Below are positions 18,281 through 25,781 of a stretch of 64,000 bases of DNA, in pieces. The stretch lies in NCBI GenBank assembly GCA_900319365.1, contig ONOE01000002.1, forward strand, positions 1 through 64,000. Reading direction: 5' to 3'. How positions within the stretch are numbered: position 1 is the first letter of the stretch; each line of letters starts with the position of its first letter. Both the position numbers and the translations under genes were made by a program. The notes below the pieces were generated by a model that saw only the letters and a program-made list of their open reading frames with translations, did no database searches and was not told where the DNA came from. Origin of the DNA: an uncultured bacterium. GTDB lineage: Bacteria; Cyanobacteriota; Vampirovibrionia; Gastranaerophilales; Gastranaerophilaceae.

Positions 18281-18799
18281 ATGGATTTAATAGAAGTAAA
18301 ACACGCAATAAAAACTTATCAAACAGGTGAAGACTCGTTTAATGCCTTAAATGATGTATCTTTAAATGTTAAAAAAGGTGAGTTTGTTGCAATTATGGGA
18401 ACTTCCGGTTCTGGTAAATCTACATTTATGAATATGCTGGGAACATTAGATAAACCCAATTCTGGCTCATATTATTTAGACGGGATTGATATGCTTCATT
18501 TAGATTCGGATAGACTTGCAATGGTTCGTTGCGAAAAAATGGGATTTGTATTCCAAGGGTTTAACCTTATTTCAAGAACTTCTGCGCTTGATAATGTAAT
18601 GTTACCAATGATTTACAAAGGAATTTCTGAAGAAGAACGAATTAAACGTGCCGAATGGGCATTAAAAATTGTCGGACTTCAAAATAGAGAAGACCACATG
18701 CCAAATCAAATGTCCGGTGGTCAGCAACAACGTGTTGCAATTGCTCGTGCTATTGTTAATGATGCCCCATTGATTTTGGCAGACCTGCTGATGGTGTAA
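18281..18799 (+). pseudogene. MacB/LolD-type ABC ATPase, truncated after Walker B
   Basis: 172 residues of a subfamily usually about 220-230. Present: Walker A GTSGSGKST, Q-loop FVFQGFNL, signature MSGGQQQRVAIARA and the Walker B hydrophobics LILAD. The Glu that should follow (ADEPT) and the D-loop and switch His are missing: the frame ends ADLLMV-TAA immediately before the tRNA terminator hairpin. Without catalytic Glu and switch it should be inactive. No permease gene follows. The Shine-Dalgarno AAAGGATAACAG is intact. Probably cut by a deletion joining it to the tRNA region. Confidence 0.8.
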
Positions 18800-18804
18800 T
18801 TAAA

Positions 18805-18836
18805 AACACCACCTTGCAGACTTGCAAGGTGGTGTT
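18805..18836 (-). terminator. Terminator of tRNA-Gln
   Basis: Perfect 14-bp stem (18805-18818 with 18823-18836, core CACCACCTTGCA) with a 4-nt loop. On the minus strand the stem is followed by TTTTTAATTA. Confidence 0.85.
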
Positions 18837-18843
18837 AAAATAC

Positions 18844-18915
<72 letters not shown>

Positions 18916-19036
18916 TTATTTGGGCTTTCATATACAAATTCTACATCATGAAAATTTAATGTCAAGTTTAATAATTCGCTCCCGTTCCTTGCATAAGTCG
19001 TCGGTTTTATCTATAATTTCCGTAAGGAGAAAAATT

Positions 19037-19507
19037 ATGGGTCAGGTTATAAGCAGAAATCATATAGCAGAATTTGTTGATAAATTACACAAAAGCGGTA
19101 AAACCGTTGTCGTTACTAACGGTTGTTTCGACATCTTGCATGTCGGTCATGTAAGATATTTGCAAAAAACTAAGTCTTTTGCGGATTATTGCATCGTGCT
19201 TTTAAATTCCGATAAATCCGTCAGAAGTATAAAAGGTCCTACCCGTCCGATAAATAACGAAAACGACAGGGCTGAAGTTTTGTGTGCATTATCATGCGTT
19301 GATTACGTCGTTATTTTTGATGAGGATTCTCCTGCCAAGCTTATTGATGAAATCAAGCCTGATGTTTACACAAAAGGCGCAGATTACACTATGGAAACGC
19401 TCCCCGAAGCTGATATTATGCGCAAAAACCATATCAAAGTTGAGTTTATCGATTTTGTCAAAGGCAAATCAACCACAAAAATCATTGAAAAGATGAAAGA
19501 ATCTTAA
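19037..19507 (+). CDS. rfaE2: D-glycero-beta-D-manno-heptose 1-phosphate adenylyltransferase
   Basis: 156 residues, the stand-alone nucleotidyltransferase half of HldE. VVTNGCFDILHVGHVRYLQ contains the HxGH nucleotide-binding motif, and the C-terminus has KGKSTTKII (the ISTT-type motif). It makes ADP-heptose for LPS-type inner core, or for the innate-immune agonist ADP-heptose. Start chosen at ATG 19037 after AAGGAGAAAAATT; an upstream open extension would cross the tRNA and is rejected. No hldA/hldD neighbours are visible. Confidence 0.92.
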   Translation: MGQVISRNHIAEFVDKLHKSGKTVVVTNGCFDILHVGHVRYLQKTKSFADYCIVLLNSDKSVRSIKGPTRPINNENDRAEVLCALSCVDYVVIFDEDSPAKLIDEIKPDVYTKGADYTMETLPEADIMRKNHIKVEFIDFVKGKSTTKIIEKMKES

Positions 19508-19509
19508 TT

Positions 19510-20010
19510 CTAATCGTACATATCTTTTTCATAAATTCGGTCGGAAACATTGTCAAGCCACATTTGAAACCTTTCAAATGCGGAAAGTTTTTTTGCATAT
19601 CTTTGTTTTGACGGTGTATAGCCGATTTTTTCAGACACTCCCTCTATAATTCTTTTGTGCAGGTCCGTCAAAAAATCCCCCAGCGAATGTCTGCATTCAG
19701 GAATTTTCATTGCAAAACAAAAGCCTTTGTTTCTGTTATGACCTTTAGGCATTACGCTTACACTTAAATCATCAAACAAGTCGTTTTCTAATGGGGTAAT
19801 ATAAATGCGCAGCTTTTCCTGTTGTGCGAAATTATCCAAAGCTCCCATTGTGCCATTATTTACATACTGTGAAAGCCTTTCATCCTTTAAAAGCAATCTG
19901 TTTGTTACGATATTGTAGTGCTTTCCGATTTCATAATTCGGAACTCTGTCTGCTTCTGCTTTTGTAAGAGATTTTAAATAAGAATTGTTGAATTTTAATA
20001 TTTTCGGCAT
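19510..20010 (-). CDS. Hypothetical protein, 166 aa
   Basis: No family is recognised. It is soluble, basic and begins MPKILKFNNSYLKSL; the middle contains LRIYITPLENDLFDDLSVSVMP and the C-terminus is helical with aromatic residues (FERFQMWLDNVSDRIYEKD). A good Shine-Dalgarno (AAGGAG, 12 nt before the ATG) and a position between two real genes make it credible. It ends two bases from the convergent rfaE2 gene. Confidence 0.7.
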   Translation of the reverse strand: MPKILKFNNSYLKSLTKAEADRVPNYEIGKHYNIVTNRLLLKDERLSQYVNNGTMGALDNFAQQEKLRIYITPLENDLFDDLSVSVMPKGHNRNKGFCFAMKIPECRHSLGDFLTDLHKRIIEGVSEKIGYTPSKQRYAKKLSAFERFQMWLDNVSDRIYEKDMYD

Positions 20011-20052
20011 TTGGGGGCTGCTCCTTATGTGTTATATAAAACCCGAAAAAAT

Positions 20053-21108
20053 TTATTTTGCCCTTGAAAATACTTCAACATCAATATCGTCAAAAGTGTT
20101 TGTATTAAAATATGCGCAAGATGCAACCATTGCCGCATTATCGGTACAGTATTTCATTGCGGGAGCATGTACGCTGTAGCCGTCTTTTTCAAAATCAAAT
20201 ATCTTTTTGCGAATTTCTGAATTTGCTGCAACTCCGCCTGCAATGACAACCTGTTTATAGCCTTTATTATCTACGGCTTTTTTAAGTTTTTTAGCCAAAG
20301 TCCTTGATACGGTTTCCTGAAAACTTGCACAAACATCTTTTACTTGAGCTTCTGAAAGTTCGCCGCCATTTTCGACTTTTAATTTTTTGACAAGTCTTAA
20401 TACTGCCGTTTTTAAACCGCTGAAACTGAAATTATACCCGTCGACTTTTGCAATCGGAAGTTCATAAGCATGAGCATTTCCCGTTTGAGCAAGTTTATCA
20501 AGCTTGGGACCTCCGGGGTATGGCAAGCCGATTAGTCTTGCTACCTTGTCATAAGCTTCCCCGACCGCATCATCAATGGTTTCGCCAAGAATTGTCTGCT
20601 TTGAATAAGACTCAACATCAATAATTTGCGTATGTCCGCCGCTAATTAATAAAGCCATAAACGGCGGTTTGATATCGCTATCAAGATAATTTGCGCAAAG
20701 GTGAGCATTTAAATGATTAACACCTATAAACGGTTTATCGTAAACAAGAGCGAGCGTTTTAGCCGCATTCAATCCGACAAGCAAACACCCTACAAGCCCC
20801 GGGCCGACAGTCCCCGCAAAAGCCGTAATATCTTGCGGTTTTAACCCTGACTGCTCAAAAGCTTCATCAATAATAATATTTATCGCATCAAGGTGCTCTC
20901 TTGCGGCAATTTCAGGGATAACTCCGCCGAACTTTGCGTGTGTTTTAATTTGAGAGGCAACGACATTTGCAACAACTTCTCTGCCGTTTTTAACAATGGC
21001 GCAAGCCGTTTCATCACAGCTTGATTCAATTGCCATAATGTAATTGTCATAGCCTGATTCTGTTCCGATATTAACTTCTTTTCCCGAAAATAAGCATTCT
21101 TTTTTCAT
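20053..21108 (-). CDS. tsaD: tRNA N6-threonylcarbamoyladenosine transferase (TsaD/Gcp)
   Basis: 351 residues. MAIESSCDETACAIV, the metal-binding HLDAINIIIDE context, VGLNAAKTLA, GVNHLNAHL and the LISGGHTQI phosphate motif are all present. TsaD, with TsaB and TsaE, installs t6A37 in ANN-decoding tRNAs. About 24 residues precede the usual N-terminus (MAIESS). The start at 21108 is kept because TAGAAT lies exactly 6 nt upstream and AGGGGT is also present; the internal Met25 has no ribosome binding site. Confidence 0.95.
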   Translation of the reverse strand: MKKECLFSGKEVNIGTESGYDNYIMAIESSCDETACAIVKNGREVVANVVASQIKTHAKFGGVIPEIAAREHLDAINIIIDEAFEQSGLKPQDITAFAGTVGPGLVGCLLVGLNAAKTLALVYDKPFIGVNHLNAHLCANYLDSDIKPPFMALLISGGHTQIIDVESYSKQTILGETIDDAVGEAYDKVARLIGLPYPGGPKLDKLAQTGNAHAYELPIAKVDGYNFSFSGLKTAVLRLVKKLKVENGGELSEAQVKDVCASFQETVSRTLAKKLKKAVDNKGYKQVVIAGGVAANSEIRKKIFDFEKDGYSVHAPAMKYCTDNAAMVASCAYFNTNTFDDIDVEVFSRAK

Positions 21109-21195
21109 ACCCCTATTCTACTACAAAATAAAAATAATAATTACAGCGCTTTGAATTTTAATTATTAAGTTTTGTAACAAAATACAACATATATA

Positions 21196-21227
21196 GCAAT
21201 TATATACTTTAAAAATACTTTATATAA
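21196..21227 (+). promoter_or_regulatory. GCAATT-N19-TATATAA promoter-like module (copy 3)
   Basis: GCAATT 21196-21201 and TATATAA 21221-21227 are separated by 19 nt. ATACTT before the -10 is identical to copies 2 and 4. No protein-coding gene follows on this strand; a terminator lies 120 nt downstream. Confidence 0.7.
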
Positions 21228-21233
21228 ATGTAA

Positions 21234-21356
21234 GAGATAAACGAATTACAATAAACACGAGACATAAATTATACACTACCTACTACACACTAACCTTCTA
21301 CACACGAGGAATTGAAAAAGATTCCAAACTCTTTCCAAAAGAAAGGGTTTTTTTTT
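21234..21356 (+). ncRNA. Putative small RNA, about 123 nt
   Basis: The promoter-like module ends at 21227, so transcription should begin near 21234. An intrinsic terminator follows: stem 21326-21335 with 21341-21350, loop CAAAA, then nine Ts to 21356. No ORF with a plausible ribosome binding site lies between. The middle (21271-21307) is nearly free of G and made of CTAC/ACAC runs, so it should be single-stranded, a typical seed region. It contains CTACTAC at 21280-21286. Function and targets are unknown. Confidence 0.6.
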
Positions 21357-21383
21357 GCCCAAAATATTTAATAACAAAAACAA

Positions 21384-21407
21384 CACATTACATCATATTG
21401 TAATGTG
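21384..21407 (-). terminator. Terminator of the gene at 21435
   Basis: 8-bp stem CACATTAC/GTAATGTG (21384-21391 with 21400-21407) and an 8-nt loop. On the minus strand it is followed by TTGTTTTTG. Confidence 0.65.
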
Positions 21408-21434
21408 CTGCTTGTTAAATCTGTAAAATTTTAA

Positions 21435-22664
21435 TTAAGCCTCTTTAGTATATTCGCCACGACGGACTTTACGTTTTACAAGTTCATCAAGGCTTATATT
21501 TAATTTATCTGTGGTATCGGTACCGTCGTTTTGAGAAGCTTTGACGTCTTTTGTCGATTCGTGTTCTTTGCCTGTTATGGGGTCTTGATTCGATGCGCTG
21601 CCCTGTTCTTTTCTGCTTTGCGCTTTAACGCCCGTTTTTTCTTGAATTTCATTTTTAATACTGTTTACTTGCGACAGGCTGTTTGTGTTTGTCGATCTTG
21701 CATCAGATTGTGCGCTTTCTCCGCTTTGACCGTTATTAACGGACGTTTGTCCCGTTGCGATAGCGTTTCTTGCAATCGGAATATTAAAGAATACTTCCAT
21801 AAATGAGCCTCTTGATTGAGAAAGCAAATCATTGCCGACGCTGATTGTTTCGGCTCCGAAATCTCCTGCACTTGAAAATACCGTTGTTGCGCTTTCAATA
21901 TCCGTGCCATGGCCGTTTAAGATATTTTCTGTCTGGGCGGTTTGTGATTGAGCACTTTGTCCGTACTGTTCAAGTTCTTTTTGAAGTTGTTCAATTTTTG
22001 CAAATGTTGAACTGCTACTGTGGTCGTGGTTAATATTAGCAACTTCCTGTCTTAATTCGCTTTGTTTTGACTCGGCTTCAGACAAAATGCTTTTCATTTC
22101 GCTTTCAAGTGTTTGAATTTCGTTTTCGGAACTTGCTTTTATCGCATTCATCGCAACTTCTTGCGCTTTTGCGTTTGATGCGGTTTTGCTGCTGTCCTGC
22201 GTAAACGAGATTGCCTGATTTCGAAGTGATACATTATTGTCGGTCATTTCCTGTCTTTTTGCTTGGGCTGCCGTCATTTGCGGTTCTTCATCAGTATTAT
22301 TCGTATCAGAAGTCGAATTAGCGCTTTGTGTTGTTGCTGTTATATCTGTTTGTGTTGTGCCTGTTGAAGTTACTGCAGTATCGGCAGAAACTTCCGTGCC
22401 GGACGTTTGGCTATCGGGCTGCGCAATTAAGCCGTTAGAATCTTTATCACTCGGCGAGGAATGTCGTTCTGCTGCCTTAGCGTTTTCATAAGTGATTTCG
22501 TCATTATCGTATTTTTCAACATTGCGCAAAAATTCATTTGCCCATTGAATATAAATATTTGGGACTTCTACCCCTTGTTTTTTATATTTTAGAATTTCTT
22601 TAGCGGTCAGATTGCGCCAGTTGATTGAATTTGGATTAAACGTTCCTATTGCTGATACATCCAT
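21435..22664 (-). CDS. Ser/Thr/Gln-rich coiled-coil protein, unrecognised
   Basis: 409 residues with no signal peptide or membrane helix. Residues 1-65 look folded (INWRNLTAKEILKYKKQGVEVPNIY). Residues 65-130 are a Ser/Thr/Gln/Asp linker. A coiled coil covers about 140-250 (IQTLESEMKSILSEAESKQSEL). A short hydrophobic patch (SFMEVFFNIPIARNAIATG) follows, then another Gln/Ser-rich tail. It resembles in style the proteins at 4101 and 41157. The start at 22664 has AAGGTG four bases upstream. A 20-bp palindrome precedes the gene. Possibly a surface or secreted protein; no function assigned. Confidence 0.75.
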   Translation of the reverse strand: MDVSAIGTFNPNSINWRNLTAKEILKYKKQGVEVPNIYIQWANEFLRNVEKYDNDEITYENAKAAERHSSPSDKDSNGLIAQPDSQTSGTEVSADTAVTSTGTTQTDITATTQSANSTSDTNNTDEEPQMTAAQAKRQEMTDNNVSLRNQAISFTQDSSKTASNAKAQEVAMNAIKASSENEIQTLESEMKSILSEAESKQSELRQEVANINHDHSSSSTFAKIEQLQKELEQYGQSAQSQTAQTENILNGHGTDIESATTVFSSAGDFGAETISVGNDLLSQSRGSFMEVFFNIPIARNAIATGQTSVNNGQSGESAQSDARSTNTNSLSQVNSIKNEIQEKTGVKAQSRKEQGSASNQDPITGKEHESTKDVKASQNDGTDTTDKLNISLDELVKRKVRRGEYTKEA

Positions 22665-22677
22665 AGTACACCTTATA

Positions 22678-22697
22678 AATATGTAAATTTACATATT
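22678..22697. promoter_or_regulatory. Perfect 20-bp palindrome in a divergent promoter region
   Basis: AATATGTAAA followed directly by its reverse complement. It lies between the minus-strand gene starting at 22664 and the cdd gene at 22830, about where a -35 region for the former would be. A dimeric repressor site is possible, but AT-rich palindromes also arise by chance. Confidence 0.35.
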
Positions 22698-22829
22698 CTT
22701 TAACGGCATAAGTCAAAAATTTCTTTAATCATGAAAAATAATTCTTTTACGTGTTTTATATTATTCATTCAATTAATGGATAACTTTTTTGCACAATGGT
22801 ATATAATAATAAAAAAGGTGAGGAAAACT

Positions 22830-23216
22830 ATGAACTACGATGATTTAATGCAAAAGGCAATGGAAGCTTCAAAAAATTCTTATTCCCCGTATTCAAAATT
22901 CGCAGTCGGAGCATGCGTTATGGCCGATGACGGCTCAACTTTTACGGGTTGTAACTTCGAAAATTCGAGTTTTGGAATGACGATTTGTGCGGAAAGAAAC
23001 GCCATAGGGTCGGCTATTGCGGCAGGGAAAAGAATTATCAAGGCGGTTGCCATTTATTCTCCCAATCAAGATAATTGCGTTCCATGCGGTGCGTGCCGTC
23101 AGGTTATGCATGAATTTTGCAAAAATGATAATGACGTTGATATAGTTTTGAAAAACGGCGATGAGTTAAAAGTTTATACTCTTGCGCAGTTGTTCCCCGA
23201 AAGTTTCAGCATGTAA
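22830..23216 (+). CDS. cdd: Cytidine deaminase
   Basis: 128 residues, the usual length of the homotetrameric bacterial enzyme, which deaminates cytidine and deoxycytidine. Zinc/catalytic motifs CAERNA and PCGACRQ are intact, as is the substrate motif SPYSKFAVGA. Start chosen at ATG 22830 with GTGAGGAAAACT upstream; an open extension to 22731 lacks support. It overlaps the next gene by one base (TAATG). Confidence 0.96.
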   Translation: MNYDDLMQKAMEASKNSYSPYSKFAVGACVMADDGSTFTGCNFENSSFGMTICAERNAIGSAIAAGKRIIKAVAIYSPNQDNCVPCGACRQVMHEFCKNDNDVDIVLKNGDELKVYTLAQLFPESFSM

Positions 23217-23431
23217 TGTATATTTTTGAAGAAATAACAAAATTCTTAAACGGTAAAAAATATAAACCTGATGTCAAAACGGATTATACCCCGTCAGACG
23301 GAGAGGATTTGCTTGAAAATCCTAATGAATGTGAGCATTTGTTTATGCCGCTTGATTCATCTGGAGAATACTATGCGTGCAAATATTGCGGGCTTGTTGT
23401 GTCTAAAGATAAATTGAAAGAGCAGCAGTAA
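23216..23431 (+). CDS. Small zinc-ribbon-like protein
   Basis: 71 residues, translationally coupled to cdd (TAATG). The C-terminal half has CEH...CKYC, a plausible four-ligand zinc ribbon, followed by GLVVSKDKL. The N-terminal half is unrecognised. Its job is unknown; it may only share the cdd transcript. Confidence 0.65.
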   Translation: MYIFEEITKFLNGKKYKPDVKTDYTPSDGEDLLENPNECEHLFMPLDSSGEYYACKYCGLVVSKDKLKEQQ

Positions 23432-23640
23432 TTTTAATTAATATCCATGTATTTGTTCAGGATCTCTCTTTTTATAGCGCTTTTTTTTTTATGTTTGATA
23501 CGTCTACATTTCTGTTTGCGTGTACTAATCTTGATCCGAATTTATTAAATGTTTGTAAAGTTATAGCCATTTTTAGTTTTTTCCATACATTTATAAAACG
23601 GCTCGTAAAAAAAATTGCTAAAAATATTAAGATTATTTCG

Positions 23641-23649
23641 TGCTACTAT
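23641..23649 (+). promoter_or_regulatory. Extended -10 for a leaderless start
   Basis: TGC-TACTAT is followed by AATATT (6 nt) and the ATG at 23656. No Shine-Dalgarno sequence. Confidence 0.5.
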
Positions 23650-23655
23650 AATATT

Positions 23656-24393
23656 ATGAAAGATAAAATAGGTTTTTGGGGATATCCGCCTCCCGAAATA
23701 ATTTCAAAATACAAAAAACTTTATCCGAATGCAAAATGGCTTGATTTGGATTTTGATTTTTCGTCTTTTGTTCCCGATTCAAATATCCTGCCCGAAAGCT
23801 ATTGCAAAATTATAAAACAAATTATAAATAATGCGCTTTATTATAAAAATGACATAATAAAAATCCTTGCGCCTATCGGTAAAGACAAATGTGATAGCGG
23901 TTGGTTTGCGGCTCAGGTCTTGAAAGATAAAGGCTTTGACGTTGAAGAAACGAAATTTGAAAATTTCAACCACAGATCTGACGTTGTAATTTCTACAAGC
24001 AATATGCCTTTATATGACAAAATTACGACAATTACCGCAAATATTGTTAGAGACGGGGATTATTCTCTGCCGTCAAATTATAAGCAGGTTCCGCCAAAAT
24101 TCGGGTTCTGGGGCGTGCCGCCTAATGATTTGGAAGTTTTAAAATTGTTCCCTGATGAAACCCATGTATATGGCTGGACAAGATGCGTTGAGGCTAAAGT
24201 CCCTGCCGACATTGATTATGAAATGTATGTTGACCCTGATGTGCCGACGGTATTTTATGCGCAGGCTTTTTGTTCTAAAACCCTGCTTGCAAAATATCTC
24301 GCAAACAAATACAACGGGCTCTATATTGATATAGATGACTACGCAACCAATTCAATCAAAGCCAAGATTGAAGCATTTTTAAGGCTAAGATAA
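23656..24393 (+). CDS. Hypothetical protein with an internal GFWG-PP duplication
   Basis: 245 residues. The segment IGFWGYPPPEI at the start recurs as FGFWGVPPNDL at about residue 150, each followed by a similar length of alpha/beta-looking sequence, so the protein seems to be two copies of one domain. The second half ends YIDIDDYATNSIKAKIEAFL. No family is recognised. The start at 23656 is chosen because the first repeat begins four residues later and an extended -10 lies 6 nt upstream; 55 upstream codons are open but unlike a protein. Convergent with glcD, two bases between stops. Confidence 0.65.
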   Translation: MKDKIGFWGYPPPEIISKYKKLYPNAKWLDLDFDFSSFVPDSNILPESYCKIIKQIINNALYYKNDIIKILAPIGKDKCDSGWFAAQVLKDKGFDVEETKFENFNHRSDVVISTSNMPLYDKITTITANIVRDGDYSLPSNYKQVPPKFGFWGVPPNDLEVLKLFPDETHVYGWTRCVEAKVPADIDYEMYVDPDVPTVFYAQAFCSKTLLAKYLANKYNGLYIDIDDYATNSIKAKIEAFLRLR

Positions 24394-24395
24394 TT

Positions 24396-25781
24396 CTAAA
24401 ATATTTTATAAGGGTTAAGGATATTATTCGGGTCAAAAATCTTTTTAATTTGGCGCATATATTCGATTGCGCCGCTATCCGTAACCTTGTTCATATAAGA
24501 TTTTTTGGCAAGTCCTACCCCGTGTTCGCCCGAAATCGTTCCGCCGAGATTTATTGCAAGTTCATACATTTGCGATTTTGCAAGTTTATAATTTTTATAT
24601 TCCGTTTCGTTTGAAAAATCAATCGGAATTTGCGGGTGAATGCTCCCGTCGCCTACGTGTCCGACAAGGCAGGAGGTCAGGTCATATTTTTGGCAAATAC
24701 TTTGCACCCCTTTCACAAGTTTTGCAAGATTTTGTCTTGGAACAATTATATCGTCTGTTGTAACGTTAGGTTTTAGCTTTGCACATGCTGCCATTGAACT
24801 GCGGCGAGCATTCCAAATTCTGTCGGTTTCTTCTTTTGTACCCGAATACCTGATATTTGCCGCATTGCAATCTTTTAAGACCTTGCAGACGTTTTCTCTT
24901 ATGGAATTTATATTCTCTTTATCGCCGTCAATTTCAATCAGCAGCATAGCTTCTTTATCGCATTGCAGTCCTGACGGATAAAATTTTTCAACGGTATTTA
25001 TGGCATTTTTATCCATAAAATCAATGGTAGACGGGAAAATACGTTCTTTAATAATATTATTTACGCAAGAAACAGTATTTTCAATATCATTAAAATACCC
25101 TGCAATAACCTGTGTTTCTTGAGGTTTTGGTATAAGTTTCAACAAAGCTTGTGCAACTATTCCCAATGTTCCTTCAGAACCCGTAAACAACGAATTTAAA
25201 TCATATCCGACGGCATTTTTAACCGTTTGGCTGCCTGTGTGAATTATTTCCCCGTTTGAAGTTACTACTGTCAAATCAAGTACATAATTCTTTGTTCCGC
25301 CGTATTTAAAGCATCTTGCGCCTGCCGAATTTTGCGCAATACTCCCGCCTATAGTTGAAACTTTTAAATTTGACGGATCAGGAGGATAGAATAAGCCGAC
25401 GTTTTCTGCTGCCTGTTGGATATCGCCTACGATAGCTCCAGGTTCGACTTGAACGGTCATATTTTCTTTATTCAATTCCAAAATTTTATTCATTTTGGAA
25501 AAATTTAATACAATTCCGCCCAAAGACGGTATGCAGCTTCCGACGGTGTTTGTTCCCGCACCTCTGCTTATAATGGGGATTTTATTTTCGTTCGCAAATT
25601 TTACAACCGATTGAATTTGCTGCGTATTTTCTACAAAAATTACGGCATCTGCAATCTTTTTGCCCAATTCGGGATTTGCCCACGCATCAAAAGAATAAAC
25701 GTACCTTTGTTCAAGCTCGGTCGTATAATTCTGTCGGGGTAATATTTTATTCAGTTTTTTTGATAAGTCCTTAATCAACAT
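24396..25781 (-). CDS. glcD: FAD-linked oxidase, glycolate/D-lactate dehydrogenase subunit GlcD-like
   Basis: 461 residues. The FAD-binding type 4 (PCMH) domain has SRGAGTNTVGSCIP, PPDPSNLKVSTIGGSIAQNSAG and LFTGSEGTLGIV. The FAD-oxidase C-terminal domain ends with CLVGHVGDGSIHPQIP and SGEHGVGLAKK. These flavoproteins oxidise D-lactate, glycolate or D-2-hydroxyglutarate. No GlcE/GlcF or iron-sulfur partner gene is next to it. Its start overlaps the end of the giant coiled-coil gene by 11 nt. Confidence 0.9.
   Translation of the reverse strand: MLIKDLSKKLNKILPRQNYTTELEQRYVYSFDAWANPELGKKIADAVIFVENTQQIQSVVKFANENKIPIISRGAGTNTVGSCIPSLGGIVLNFSKMNKILELNKENMTVQVEPGAIVGDIQQAAENVGLFYPPDPSNLKVSTIGGSIAQNSAGARCFKYGGTKNYVLDLTVVTSNGEIIHTGSQTVKNAVGYDLNSLFTGSEGTLGIVAQALLKLIPKPQETQVIAGYFNDIENTVSCVNNIIKERIFPSTIDFMDKNAINTVEKFYPSGLQCDKEAMLLIEIDGDKENINSIRENVCKVLKDCNAANIRYSGTKEETDRIWNARRSSMAACAKLKPNVTTDDIIVPRQNLAKLVKGVQSICQKYDLTSCLVGHVGDGSIHPQIPIDFSNETEYKNYKLAKSQMYELAINLGGTISGEHGVGLAKKSYMNKVTDSGAIEYMRQIKKIFDPNNILNPYKIF

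Noticed and set aside
22731-22829. Longer N-terminus for cytidine deaminase
   Set aside because: The extra 33 residues are absent from the family and GTGAGG precedes the internal ATG at 22830.
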